From CAZGSG01 sp964528095 (lineage in GTDB: Bacteria; Bacteroidota; Bacteroidia; Chitinophagales; Chitinophagaceae), in the NCBI GenBank assembly GCA_964528095.1, contig CAZGSG010000036.1:1-27961 (forward strand): DNA of 27,961 nt. Reading direction: 5' to 3'. A model generated the notes under the pieces. That model was not told where the DNA came from, did not search any database, and was given only the letters and a program-made list of their open reading frames with translations. Numbering within the stretch: position 1 is the stretch's first letter; every line of letters starts with the position of its first letter. Shown one piece after another: positions 6,737 to 16,198 of this stretch. The position numbers and the translations under genes were made by a program.

Positions 6737-9157
6737 ATGTTTCGCAACTATTTTAAGATCGCCGCCCGCAATCTCTGGAGAAATAAAGTCTTTTCTACCA
6801 TCAATATCTTCGGATTGGCCCTGGGTATCGCTACCTGCCTGCTCATTTTGCTATTTGTACAAAATGAATTGAGTTATGATAAGTATAACAAGAATGCGGA
6901 CCGCCTGGTAAGGGTTTCATTTCGTGGGAGCATGCAGGGTGGAGTCATTAAAGAAGCTTCGGTAATGGCGCCGGTGGCAAACACACTTAAAAGAGATTAT
7001 CCTGAAGTGGAGGAAGCCACCCGGATGCGGACTATCGGGCAGCAGGAACTTAGCTATGGCGGCAAGACCTTTAAAGAGAATGGCTTCCTGTTTGTCGATT
7101 CCAATTTTTTCCAGATGTTCACGTTGCCCCTGCTGCAGGGAAATGCGCGCATCGCATTGTTGCAACCGAATTCAATGGTGATCTCCAAAGCTATTGCGCA
7201 AAAATATTTTGGTAATGAAAACCCCGTCGGTAAGAGCATGGATATTACGGGTGGAAACTCCCCTCTCAGGATCACCGGGCTAATAGACGCAGTGCCCCGC
7301 AATTCGCATTTTCATGGCGATTTTTTTGTTTCCATGTCTACCATGCCCGATGCAAGAAACGAGGATTGGATGAGCTCCAACTATTACACCTATTTGCAAC
7401 TGCGCAAAGGAAGTGATATAAAAAAACTGGAAGCCAAACTACCACAGGTGATCGAAAAGTATATTGGCCCGCAGCTGGAAAAAGGAATGGGTGTTACCCT
7501 GGCGCAGTTCAGGCAAAGTGGGAACCAGATCGGCCTGTACCTGCAGCCTGTTACCGATATTCATCTGCATGCAGATCTTACCAACGACCTGGAACCCTAT
7601 GGCGATATCCGGTATGTGTATATTTTTAGTGCCGTAGCCATCTTTATGTTGCTGATCGCCTGCGTTAATTTTATGAATCTTTCTACGGCCAGTGCTTCCA
7701 AACGTGCGCGGGAAGTTGGTATTCGAAAAGTAATGGGTTCAGTAAAAACACAACTGATAGGCCAGTTCCTGCTTGAGTCAGTGCTGCTTACGATGATCGC
7801 AATGCTGGTATCCCTTTGTATCGTATACATGGCACTACCGGTTTTTAATCAGCTGGCGGGGCAAAACCTGTCACTTGATCTGAAGAGTAGCCCCTGGCTG
7901 CTACCCGGCCTGGCATTGTTTGGTCTTTTTACGGGATTAATGGCTGGAAGTTATCCGGCATTCTTTCTTTCTTCTTTCAACCCGATCACGGTACTTAAAG
8001 GAAAATTCAGCACTGGTAAAAAAAGTACCAACCTTCGTAACGGGCTCGTGGTGTTCCAATTCTTTGTTTCCATTTCACTGATTGTGGGTACGATCGTTGT
8101 GTATAAACAACTTTCTTTTATCCAGCATAAAAAACTCGGGTATGATACAGCACAAACAATGGTAATAGAACATACATACAGACTGGGTGATAAACAGTCT
8201 GCTTACCGCCAGCAGTTGTTGCGTGACCCGAGAATATTAAATGTAACAGCTTCTGGTTTTATACCTGCCGGCCCCAGTAATAATAATAATTTTTTTATTT
8301 ACCCGGATGATCAGTCTGCACAATTGGTAAAGACATTGCGGTATGAAGTAGATGATCAATACCTGCCTACCATGGGCATACAACTTGCAGGAGGCAGAAA
8401 TTTTTCACCGGCATATGGTAGTGACAGCACTGGGATTCTGATCAATGAAACGGCGGCCAGGACATTTGGCTGGAATGATCAGGCACTGGGACATACGCTT
8501 AGTCATACAGAAAAGGAAGGCAATATCATTACCTACAAAGTGATCGGTATCGTAAAGGATTTTAATTTCCGTTCATTGCACGAAGCTGTCACACCACTTG
8601 TAATGACATTGGGTACAGACTACGGTACTATGATCGCGCGTATTAAGACAAACAATATTCCTTTACTGATCAGCAACATGCAGCAACAATGGGCCGCTAT
8701 GGTAAAGGGTGAGCCCCTATCTTATTCTTTCCTGGATGAACGGGTGATGAACAGTTATAAGTCGGAGCGAAATACAGGGTTGATACTGGGTGTTTTTGCA
8801 GCACTGACAATTTTTGTTGCCTGTCTTGGATTATTTGGATTAGCTACGTTTACTACCAATCAACGAACCCGTGAGATCGGCATCCGCAAGGTACTGGGCG
8901 CCGATGTGAAGGGTATCGTATCGATGCTGTCGGGTCAATTTTTAAAACTGGTGGGTATCGCATTTATTATTGCGGCACCATTGATGTGGTTGGTGATGAA
9001 TAGATGGCTGGAGGATTTTGCCTATCGCATTACGATCGGTTGGCTGGTGTTTTTAGTGGCCGCAGGATTGGTAATAACCCTGACTATTATTACTGTTAGT
9101 TTCCAGGCGATCAAGGCGGCACTGGCAAACCCGGTAAAGTCATTGCGAACAGAATGA
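6737..9157 (+). CDS. ABC transporter permease, MacB/FtsX type, with duplicated FtsX domain
   Basis: An 806-residue inner-membrane protein of the length usual for this Bacteroidota family. It opens with FKIAARNLWRNKVFSTINIF and a first membrane helix (about 21-43), then a large periplasmic MacB-type domain (about 45-280). The first FtsX block starts near residue 285 with helices and the signature ASKRAREVGIRKVMGS. A second periplasmic part follows, and a second FtsX block near 680-800 carries TNQRTREIGIRKVLGAD. Such permeases usually act with a LolD/MacB-like ATPase in lipoprotein or drug export or in envelope signalling. None is encoded nearby, which is common for this group. The substrate cannot be deduced. 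Confidence 0.9.
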   Translation: MFRNYFKIAARNLWRNKVFSTINIFGLALGIATCLLILLFVQNELSYDKYNKNADRLVRVSFRGSMQGGVIKEASVMAPVANTLKRDYPEVEEATRMRTIGQQELSYGGKTFKENGFLFVDSNFFQMFTLPLLQGNARIALLQPNSMVISKAIAQKYFGNENPVGKSMDITGGNSPLRITGLIDAVPRNSHFHGDFFVSMSTMPDARNEDWMSSNYYTYLQLRKGSDIKKLEAKLPQVIEKYIGPQLEKGMGVTLAQFRQSGNQIGLYLQPVTDIHLHADLTNDLEPYGDIRYVYIFSAVAIFMLLIACVNFMNLSTASASKRAREVGIRKVMGSVKTQLIGQFLLESVLLTMIAMLVSLCIVYMALPVFNQLAGQNLSLDLKSSPWLLPGLALFGLFTGLMAGSYPAFFLSSFNPITVLKGKFSTGKKSTNLRNGLVVFQFFVSISLIVGTIVVYKQLSFIQHKKLGYDTAQTMVIEHTYRLGDKQSAYRQQLLRDPRILNVTASGFIPAGPSNNNNFFIYPDDQSAQLVKTLRYEVDDQYLPTMGIQLAGGRNFSPAYGSDSTGILINETAARTFGWNDQALGHTLSHTEKEGNIITYKVIGIVKDFNFRSLHEAVTPLVMTLGTDYGTMIARIKTNNIPLLISNMQQQWAAMVKGEPLSYSFLDERVMNSYKSERNTGLILGVFAALTIFVACLGLFGLATFTTNQRTREIGIRKVLGADVKGIVSMLSGQFLKLVGIAFIIAAPLMWLVMNRWLEDFAYRITIGWLVFLVAAGLVITLTIITVSFQAIKAALANPVKSLRTE

Positions 9158-9354
9158 GGCTGGGTTTTGGAAAAGAGGTTGGTATTGAACAAATGTTTTT
9201 TTGGCTGACGGCAAGCGAGTTGTTATTTGAGTATTCGCGGATCATTTCGAATATTCAGTATTTTATAATGGAACACTAATCAGCCCGGGATGACGGGTTG
9301 GTTTATGATATTATTATTTGGGAGAGGTTTCGGGTCTGGCATTAGCCGCAATAA

Positions 9355-9759
9355 TCATCCCTGCTTCATTTCTTCCAGCAGTTCAATATACTTATCCTTC
9401 CAATGGTCGGATTTTTTTCTCCAATAATCCCGCTGCCTGATGGCCTCTTCCATATTCTTGGGTTCATTGTAAGGTTCTACAGGATCGTCTGTTGAATATT
9501 TCTGCATCCCGGTAACGTCTTCTGTAAAATCATAATTCAACACTTTGCCATACTGTTCAAGCAGGTCCAGCGACAAATCAGGGTCCTCTATATGATTATA
9601 GTAAGTACCCCGGCTGATGCCCATCCGTTTTGCCAGGTTGACGATGCGGATAGATCTTTTTTTAACAGCAGCTGCTAATATTTCACCCCTGTGTATATAT
9701 TTCTTCTTCGTTTTCAAGAAGGTAAAGAAATAAACAGAACTGTCAAAAAAAATGTTCAT
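9355..9759 (-). CDS. Helix-turn-helix DNA-binding protein with C-terminal coiled coil
   Basis: A 134-residue protein. Residues about 22-75 form a helix-turn-helix domain: IHRGEILAAAVKK, then VNLAKRMGISRGTYYNHIED, then DLSLDLLEQYGKVLNYDF, a pattern common in small Bacteroidota regulators. The end (about 105-134, RQRDYWRKKSDHWKDKYIEL) is predicted to be a charged coiled coil, perhaps for dimerisation. There is no other ATG close to the domain, so the start at 9759 is kept although the first 18 residues are unusually hydrophobic and aromatic. It is divergent from the TlpA-SusCD operon across a palindrome-rich region, so it could regulate itself or that operon, which is inference. Confidence 0.75.
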   Translation of the reverse strand: MNIFFDSSVYFFTFLKTKKKYIHRGEILAAAVKKRSIRIVNLAKRMGISRGTYYNHIEDPDLSLDLLEQYGKVLNYDFTEDVTGMQKYSTDDPVEPYNEPKNMEEAIRQRDYWRKKSDHWKDKYIELLEEMKQG

Positions 9760-9802
9760 TAAAATATATACATGTACAATATTTTGTTTATTATTGTGTA
9801 AG

Positions 9803-9837
9803 TATGTTGATTATTTTTTCGTGAAAACATCAACATA
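9803..9837. promoter_or_regulatory. Perfect 9-base inverted repeat, possible operator
   Basis: TATGTTGAT (9803-9811) and ATCAACATA (9829-9837) are exact reverse complements with 17 bases between them, giving a centre-to-centre distance of 26 bases, about two and a half helical turns. The repeat lies 44 bases upstream of the HTH gene start, as expected for an autoregulatory site. Confidence 0.4.
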
Positions 9838-9883
9838 TTCCGCGTTTACCTCACAATACTATTTAAAGCATTCGCTTAGTGTC

Positions 9884-9959
9884 CTGTCTTACACTGTTTA
9901 ACAGATAAAGTAAGACGGTGATGATAAGGTGAATACCCGTGCTGCTGCGCTGGTATTCA
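9884..9959 (+). other. Two consecutive hairpins of unknown role
   Basis: CTGTCTTAC (9884-9892) pairs with GTAAGACGG (9910-9918) with one wobble, and its loop contains a second stem, CTGT/ACAG around TTA. Immediately after, TGAATACC (9930-9937) pairs exactly with GGTATTCA (9952-9959). No T-tract follows either stem on either strand, so they are not ordinary terminators. They might be a structured leader or remnant of a repetitive element. Confidence 0.3.
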
Positions 9960-10208
9960 TATTCGTTTGCTGCCGCTCGCCGGCCGCTGAAATCCACGCC
10001 AATTAATATTAAGCACAAGAATTCCGAAAGAAGTCTGTTGACAAATTCCCTATTTACCGACAAAACTTTTCCAATGAAAATGGTTTATGTTCATAAAGAA
10101 CTGCACCTGCTGCAGGCGCAGTTTGCAAAGAAGCCGAAAAATCCTGTGTAGCATCGCCGCTATAGCGCGCATATTTCCTGTTAATTTTTATCATTAAACT
10201 AAACTGCA

Positions 10209-11489
10209 ATGAAATTGAAATATTGTTTACTGGCATTGCTATGGCCGGTACTGAATGGCTATGCTCAATCTCCAAAGATGATCCCGCAACTGGGTATTGG
10301 AGATATACTCCCTGCTACTGAAATGAAAACGATGATCAACTATAAAGACCCATCGGCGAATACGGCTGATTTCAACGACCGTTTATTGATCCTGGATTTC
10401 TGGAGCACCTGGTGCAGCAGTTGTATTGCATCCTGGCCCAAGACGCAGGCATTACAAAAAGAATTTGGCGATAAGGTAAAGATATTATTGGTGAATGGCC
10501 AGGAAGGAGGAAGAAAAAAGGTCCAGGTCTTTTTGGACGAGAACAGGAATAAAAAATTTCTCCAGTATATGTTGCCTTCCGCAATTGAAGACACGGTGCT
10601 GTCGGCCTTATTCAAACATCGTGTCATGCCGCATATTGCCTGGATCGGCAAAGGAGGGAAAGTGATGGCTATATCTGATGGAGGTTATTTAACGAGCGAG
10701 AATATCCAGGCTGCATTGAGCGGTCGGTTTTCCCTGCCTTTAAAAAAAGATTCGATGAATCTCGATTTTTCCAGGCCCTTACTGGCTGGAGGAAATGGAG
10801 CAGGAGATGATTATTTCATTTATCGCTCTGTGCTATCCCGGTTTATCAGGGGTATTCCGGTAGGCATATCTAAAAGAAAAGATGAGAATGGAGACCTTGT
10901 AAAATTGACCTGCACCAATAATGATATTACAAATCTGTATAAGACAGCGTATGGCAATGAACTACCAGCGTATTTTCATAATCATAATATCGACATAAAA
11001 CTGCGAGACAGTACGCGGTATAACCCTCCGAAAGATTTTATTAAAAATCAGTTATGGGTAGTTGACAATATGTTTTGTTATGAAAGTATTGTACCCAACG
11101 GGTCGGGGCGGAATAAGATTTATACTATGATGCGAAATGATCTTGACCAGTTCTTTAATATCGAATCATATATCGAAAAAAGAGAACTGCAATGCCTGGC
11201 CCTGCGCAGAAAAAAAGATCCCATGAAACCGGGCCAGCAAAACAAATCCCTTAAACCGGCCAACAAGCCTGCAACAGCCATCCGACTTAGTACACTGGTA
11301 GAAAAGATGAACATGTTGGTACAAATGCCAATCGTTGTGGACGAGCTCGGAGGCGAATACGGATCTGATCCAATAATTAATGCAAACATAAGAGACCTGC
11401 CTGCAATAAAAAAAGAACTGGAAACATATGGATTTGAGCTTGCTGAAATAAAAAAAGAGATGAAAGTGCTTGTTATCAGGGAGAAATAA
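10209..11489 (+). CDS. Periplasmic TlpA-like thioredoxin with a C-terminal DUF3738-like region
   Basis: A 426-residue protein with a signal peptide ending at GYA-Q (about residue 19). Residues 27-175 form a TlpA/AhpC-type thioredoxin domain: LLILDFWSTWCSSC with redox Cys69 and Cys72, and the cis-Pro at P141 in HRVMPHIAWI. It should reduce or shuffle disulfides in the periplasm. The middle part has no clear family. The last 67 residues (VVDELGGEYG, then LPAIKKELETYGFELAEIKK and VLVI) resemble the end of the DUF3738/TIGR03435 family. The gene begins a three-gene operon, with 37 bases to the SusC gene, an arrangement seen repeatedly in Bacteroidota. The thioredoxin may mature the transporter or its cargo, but the specific substrate is unknown. 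Confidence 0.85.
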   Translation: MKLKYCLLALLWPVLNGYAQSPKMIPQLGIGDILPATEMKTMINYKDPSANTADFNDRLLILDFWSTWCSSCIASWPKTQALQKEFGDKVKILLVNGQEGGRKKVQVFLDENRNKKFLQYMLPSAIEDTVLSALFKHRVMPHIAWIGKGGKVMAISDGGYLTSENIQAALSGRFSLPLKKDSMNLDFSRPLLAGGNGAGDDYFIYRSVLSRFIRGIPVGISKRKDENGDLVKLTCTNNDITNLYKTAYGNELPAYFHNHNIDIKLRDSTRYNPPKDFIKNQLWVVDNMFCYESIVPNGSGRNKIYTMMRNDLDQFFNIESYIEKRELQCLALRRKKDPMKPGQQNKSLKPANKPATAIRLSTLVEKMNMLVQMPIVVDELGGEYGSDPIINANIRDLPAIKKELETYGFELAEIKKEMKVLVIREK

Positions 11490-11526
11490 TAACACCACTA
11501 TTTATTAACCTAACAAACTAATTGCG

Positions 11527-14500
11527 ATGAAAATAATTTATTTGCTTTTCGTTGTTTTGCTGCCTTTGTTTGGAACTACGCGGCAATCTTTACCGCCTAC
11601 ACGTATTATTACCGGCAGGGTAACAACAACAGATGAACTGCCGTTGCAGGGTGCGACTGTTCAATTGAAACAGCATCGTATCGAAACGATGACCAATAAA
11701 CAGGGATTTTTTTCTATCAACCTGCAAACGGCGATTGATACAATTCTTGTAACACATGCGGGTTATTCGCCAGTCCTGTTACCGGTTAGTCCCGGCCTGG
11801 GTGATTCTGTGCTGGTCGTAATGAACCTTAATGCAAAAGAACTGCTGGGTGTAGTGGTCAATACAGGATATCAGCAACTTGCAGCCGAAAGAGTGACCGG
11901 ATCATTCGAATTTGTCGACAATACATTATTTAACCGCCGAGTATCCACTGATATACTCTCCCGTATTGACGGAATAGTACCCTCTGTGCTGGTAGATACA
12001 AGAGGTGGTGGAGGTAAATATAGTGTAAGAGGCAAAAGCACGATCTCTTCAAATACAGACCCGTTGATCGTGGTAGATAATTTTCCTTATGAAGGGAAGC
12101 TGAGTGATTTTAACCCGGATGATGTAGAGAATATTTCCATATTGAAAGATGCAGCAGCAGCTTCTATATGGGGTGCAAGAGCGGGCAATGGTGTTATTGT
12201 TATTACCACGAAAAAAGGAAAGTTCAACCAGCCCTTTCAGATAGAGCTTAACTCTTCTGTTACTATTTCGGAAGAACCCGATCTGTATTATATCCCCAAA
12301 TTATCTTCCAGCGATTTTATAGACCTCGAGAAAAGGTTGTTTGATCAGAATTTCTATGCAGGCCGGGAAACGGCTTCAACAAAAACTCCGCTGACGCCGG
12401 TTGTAGAGATCCTTATAAAGAGACGAAGCGGTCAGCTTACTGCAGAGGAAGCAAACAGGCAGATCGATCTGCTCAAAGGGAACGATGTACGGAATGATTT
12501 TTACAAGTACCTGCTTCGTAACAGGATCGATCAGCAAAATACCCTGACGATGAAAGGTGGGTCAGGCCTGGCCAACTATTTTTTCTCTGCAGGTTTTTCC
12601 AATAGCACGAATGCTGAAACGGGCAATCACGATGAACGAATAAGCCTGCGTTCAGAAAATTCAATCAGGTTATTAAAAAGGGTCGAGTTTTCAATAGGTA
12701 TTGGCCTGCTGCAGCGTAAAAACGCCGTTGTTCCTTTTTACAGGCAGATCAGGAATGGTGGATTTGAGCTATATCCCTATGCCCGGCTGGCTGATGAACA
12801 GGGTAATCACCTCAGTATTGATACCCGCAGGGGAGGTTTTGAAGATGCAGCGCCGGCGGCAGGGCTATTACCCTGGAAGTATACACCGCTGGATGAAGTG
12901 GACCTTGCAGATTACACTATCCGTAATTCCAGCGCCCGTATTAACCCGGGAATAAAATTTACGATCAGTAAGGACCTGACAATCGATATTAATTACCAGT
13001 ACCAACTGGAAAGGGAGGACCAACGAAACCTGAACAGTATTGAGACCTATTATACACGTAATATGGTAAACCTGTTTACACAGGTAAATGGGAATACACT
13101 TACAAGACCGATCCCGGCAGGTGGTATACTGGATCTTTCCTATTCAACAATAACAGCACATAGCGGACGTGCAGGAATTAATTTCAATAAGAACATTAAC
13201 CAGCATCGTATCCTCGCATTGGCTGGCGCCGAGATCAGGCAGATAACCCAGACATCGGGACGGACCTATGTATATGGGTATAATGATGATATCGGCACAT
13301 CAAACTCAAGTTTGAACTATTCACAGGCATACCAAATGTACCAGGGTATTGCTCCGTCCGGTACGATTCTCTCACCCTCTTCATCACCCAGGTATTTATT
13401 AGACCGTTTTATTTCTTATTTCGCCAACGGTGCTTATACATTCAGGGATAAATATACTTTTTCAGCAAGCGGCAGGGTAGATGGCTCCAATTATTTTGGA
13501 GTGAAGGCAAATCAAAAAATAGTTCCATTATGGTCTTCGGGTTTGTCCTGGAATATCAGCAGTGAAAAGTTTTACCGTTTAGGATGGTTGCCTTTTTTAC
13601 AATTAAAAGCCACGTATGGCTATAATGGTAATATCAATAAAAGCGTAGCAGCACTGGTAACAGCCCGATATCTAACAAATTCTATAACAGGGCTTACTTA
13701 TGCGCGGGTTGAAAATGCGCCGAATGATGAACTGCGTTGGGAGCGCGTAGCTATCACCAACCTGGCATTATTGTTCGGAACGAAGAATGACCGCATCTCC
13801 GGCAAGATCGAATATTACTATAAAAAAGGAGTGGACCTGATCGGTAAGATACCTCTTGACCCTACCACGGGTGTTTTAATTCCTGCGGGTACCAGCAGTT
13901 TTATACAGGGCAATGTCGCTAATATGATCAGTAAGGGATGGGATGTGCAAGTAAATGGCAGGGTGCTTACAGGGAGTCTTAGCTGGGATGCTGTGTTTAT
14001 ATTCTCTACCAACAGAGATAGAGTGACAAAATACCTGTTGCCAGAAAGCGCCGCGGCTTCCTTTCTATCTTATTATGGTACCATCGCGCCTCTGGAAGGT
14101 AAACCATTGAATGGGCTCTATAGTTATTTCAATGCAGGACTTGATCCGGCTACCGGTGATCCCCGTGGACTGGTAAATGGAGTAGTGAGTAAAGATTATT
14201 CGCTACTTACCGCGGCAAAAGTGCAGGAGGTGAAATTTCACGGATCAGCAGTACCGTTAAATTTTGGCTCGTTCCGAAATACTTTTTCCTTTAAGAAATT
14301 GAGTATCTCGGCCAATATCCGGTACAAACTGGGCTATTATTTACGAAGGTCTTCAGTTAATTATTCTTTATTAAGCTCTATTAATAGTATTCACCCGGAC
14401 TACCTGAGCCGCTGGCAAAAACCCGGGGATGAAGAGCGGACAGCAGTACCTTCTATGTTATCCGTGACGAATTCAACCCGGGACCTGTTTTATAATTATT

Positions 14501-14736
14501 CAGAAGCATTGGTCTTAAAAGGGGATCATGTCCGCTTCCAGGATGTGCAACTTAGTTATGAACTGGATAAAAGATCATTCCGGCAACTGCCTTTTTCAAA
14601 ACTGCAGATATACGGGTATGTCAATAACCTGGGTATTATCTGGAAGGCAAATAAGTACGGACTTGATCCTGACGCAGGTTCAGAAATCATTCCATCAGCA
14701 AGAACCTATTCATTGGGTATGCGATTTATTTTCTAA
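11527..14736 (+). CDS. SusC/RagA-type TonB-dependent outer-membrane receptor
   Basis: A 1069-residue outer-membrane protein. After a signal peptide (MKIIYLLFVVLLPLFGTTRQ) comes a carboxypeptidase-like regulatory domain (about 28-105, ITGRVTTTDELPLQGATVQL), a TonB-dependent plug (about 110-235, with the SusC-type signature NISILKDAAAASIWGARAGN then GVIVITTKKG), and a long beta-barrel ending in SLGMRFIF with a terminal Phe. It imports a ligand with the help of the SusD lipoprotein encoded 17 bases downstream. There is no N-terminal STN signalling domain, so it is probably not a direct signal transducer for a FecR protein. The ligand is unknown. The linked thioredoxin hints at a peptide or oxidised substrate as much as a sugar. 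Confidence 0.93.
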   Translation: MKIIYLLFVVLLPLFGTTRQSLPPTRIITGRVTTTDELPLQGATVQLKQHRIETMTNKQGFFSINLQTAIDTILVTHAGYSPVLLPVSPGLGDSVLVVMNLNAKELLGVVVNTGYQQLAAERVTGSFEFVDNTLFNRRVSTDILSRIDGIVPSVLVDTRGGGGKYSVRGKSTISSNTDPLIVVDNFPYEGKLSDFNPDDVENISILKDAAAASIWGARAGNGVIVITTKKGKFNQPFQIELNSSVTISEEPDLYYIPKLSSSDFIDLEKRLFDQNFYAGRETASTKTPLTPVVEILIKRRSGQLTAEEANRQIDLLKGNDVRNDFYKYLLRNRIDQQNTLTMKGGSGLANYFFSAGFSNSTNAETGNHDERISLRSENSIRLLKRVEFSIGIGLLQRKNAVVPFYRQIRNGGFELYPYARLADEQGNHLSIDTRRGGFEDAAPAAGLLPWKYTPLDEVDLADYTIRNSSARINPGIKFTISKDLTIDINYQYQLEREDQRNLNSIETYYTRNMVNLFTQVNGNTLTRPIPAGGILDLSYSTITAHSGRAGINFNKNINQHRILALAGAEIRQITQTSGRTYVYGYNDDIGTSNSSLNYSQAYQMYQGIAPSGTILSPSSSPRYLLDRFISYFANGAYTFRDKYTFSASGRVDGSNYFGVKANQKIVPLWSSGLSWNISSEKFYRLGWLPFLQLKATYGYNGNINKSVAALVTARYLTNSITGLTYARVENAPNDELRWERVAITNLALLFGTKNDRISGKIEYYYKKGVDLIGKIPLDPTTGVLIPAGTSSFIQGNVANMISKGWDVQVNGRVLTGSLSWDAVFIFSTNRDRVTKYLLPESAAASFLSYYGTIAPLEGKPLNGLYSYFNAGLDPATGDPRGLVNGVVSKDYSLLTAAKVQEVKFHGSAVPLNFGSFRNTFSFKKLSISANIRYKLGYYLRRSSVNYSLLSSINSIHPDYLSRWQKPGDEERTAVPSMLSVTNSTRDLFYNYSEALVLKGDHVRFQDVQLSYELDKRSFRQLPFSKLQIYGYVNNLGIIWKANKYGLDPDAGSEIIPSARTYSLGMRFIF

Positions 14737-14753
14737 AATTTAAAACAAACAAT

Positions 14754-16133
14754 ATGAAAAATAATAAGATACCTGCTTTTGTCATAGCTATGTTACTGCT
14801 GTGCACTGGATGTAAAAAAGGCTGGCTGGAAGCAAAATCTGACCGGTCGATGGTTGTTCCAAGTACCCTGGCAGATTTGCAGGCTATACTTGACAATGAT
14901 ATTTTTATGAATGGAAGCCAGCTGAATGGTGGTGCCACAGCCCCGGCATTGGGAGAAACAGGGTCGGACGGTTATTATGTGCAATATGATATTTTAAGAA
15001 CACGCCCTGAAATAGAAAGAAGGGCCTATGTATGGGAATCGGAGTTGTATAATAATACGGCGGTGCTTGACTGGAATTTTCTATACAGGTGCGTGTTTCA
15101 TGCCAATGTAGTACTGGATGGATTGAAAAAGATCAGCGTGAACGCAGGCAATTCCGGTGCATGGAATACTTGCCAGGGTAGTGCCCTGTTTTACAGGGCC
15201 ATGGCATTTTATAACCTGGTACAAACATTTGCCAAACAATATGATCCTTCTTCAGCGGGCAGCGATCCGGGTATACCGTTAAGACTGGAGTCAAGTGTGG
15301 CTGAGAAATCGGTGCGAGCCTCAATTGCCGAAACATATGACCGGGTGATCAATGATCTAAAGGCGGCGGCTGATTTGTTGCCCCAACAACCTCTTTCTAA
15401 GACAAGACCTTCCAAGCCTGCTGTCAATGCATTGCTGGCAAGGATTTACCTGGCGATAGGTGATTATACCCTTGCGTTGCAATTTGCGGAAGCCTGTCTT
15501 GGTACTTATAATACACTGATAGATTATAATACTGTTAATGGAAGCCCGGCTTTTCCATTTCCAGCATTTAACGATGAGACGATTTATTACAACAGGATGG
15601 TGACCTATACAATTCTTAACTCACCACGATGGAAGATAGACACCATACTCTATACCAGGTATCATACAAATGATCTGCGTAAAACACTATATTTTAAAAC
15701 GGAGACAGATGGTACCCGCTCATTCAGGGGAAGTTATAATGGCGGCGCTCATTTTGGCGGACTGGCGACCGATGAGATCTATCTTATCAAAGCAGAATGC
15801 CTGGCCAGGTTAAATAAAATAAATGAAGCCATGATTGCATTGAACACTTTATTGGAGAAAAGATGGGTGACTGGTTCATTTGTGCGGTATAGCGCTACGG
15901 ATATGAAAACCGCGTTGGACCTGATATTACTTGAAAGGAGAAAAGAACTAATACTAAGAGGGTTACGATGGTCAGACCTGAAAAGATTGAATAAAGACCC
16001 ACAGTTTGCAGTTACAATTAAGAGAATGGTAAATGGCATAGAATATACATTGCCACCCAACGATCCGAGATATGTTTTTGCCATTCCTGACGAAGTCATA
16101 CAACTAACAGGAATGCAGCAAAACCAGCGATAA
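14754..16133 (+). CDS. SusD/RagB-type surface lipoprotein
   Basis: A 459-residue lipoprotein with signal sequence MKNNKIPAFVIAMLLLCTGC and lipid-attachment Cys at residue 20. The N-terminal region shows the SusD layout (STLADLQAILDND), followed by tetratricopeptide-like helices (ALFYRAMAFYNLVQTFAKQY, then KPAVNALLARIYLAIGDYTL), and near the C terminus the RagB/SusD signature ALDLILLERRKELILRGLRW followed by SDLKRLNKDPQF. It should sit on the cell surface as the lid of the SusC channel and capture its ligand. At about 460 residues it is on the short side for the family. It is the last gene of the TlpA-SusC-SusD operon and stops just before a long hairpin. Confidence 0.93.
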   Translation: MKNNKIPAFVIAMLLLCTGCKKGWLEAKSDRSMVVPSTLADLQAILDNDIFMNGSQLNGGATAPALGETGSDGYYVQYDILRTRPEIERRAYVWESELYNNTAVLDWNFLYRCVFHANVVLDGLKKISVNAGNSGAWNTCQGSALFYRAMAFYNLVQTFAKQYDPSSAGSDPGIPLRLESSVAEKSVRASIAETYDRVINDLKAAADLLPQQPLSKTRPSKPAVNALLARIYLAIGDYTLALQFAEACLGTYNTLIDYNTVNGSPAFPFPAFNDETIYYNRMVTYTILNSPRWKIDTILYTRYHTNDLRKTLYFKTETDGTRSFRGSYNGGAHFGGLATDEIYLIKAECLARLNKINEAMIALNTLLEKRWVTGSFVRYSATDMKTALDLILLERRKELILRGLRWSDLKRLNKDPQFAVTIKRMVNGIEYTLPPNDPRYVFAIPDEVIQLTGMQQNQR

Positions 16134-16152
16134 TATTCAATTAATTTAAATA

Positions 16153-16193
16153 AAGAAGGCCATAATTATCGATTCGATGATTACGGCCTTCTT
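16153..16193. terminator. Long hairpin terminator between convergent genes
   Basis: AAGAAGGCC (16153-16161) pairs exactly with GGCCTTCTT (16185-16193), and the inner arms extend the stem to about 18 pairs with one mismatch. On the minus strand the stem is followed by a T-rich run (CTTTATTTAAATTAATT), a good terminator for the 16199 gene. On the plus strand the T-run is short, so it serves the SusD operon less well but probably still blocks read-through. Confidence 0.7.
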
Positions 16194-16198
16194 CAGGA

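Larger units (their letters stand above)
9760..10208. other. Palindrome-rich intergenic region between the HTH gene and the TlpA-SusCD operon
   Basis: No convincing gene lies here. A frame at 9939-10151 and its short inner ATG at 10074 show no recognisable protein features. The stretch holds a TACATGTACA near-palindrome (9769-9778), a 9-base inverted repeat (9803-9837), two hairpins (9884-9918 and 9930-9959) and a 10-base palindrome CGCTATAGCG (10158-10167) about 40 bases before the next ATG. This is consistent with a divergent control region and possibly a structured leader RNA. Confidence 0.45.

Noticed and set aside
9154..9279. 41-codon frame whose ATG overlaps the stop of the permease gene
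   Set aside because: The ATGA overlap suggests coupling, but the peptide shows no signal, membrane segment or family motif, and such overlaps arise by chance.
9939..10151. 70-codon frame upstream of the thioredoxin gene
   Set aside because: It covers the hairpin region, has a mixed basic composition without domain features, and no good start context.
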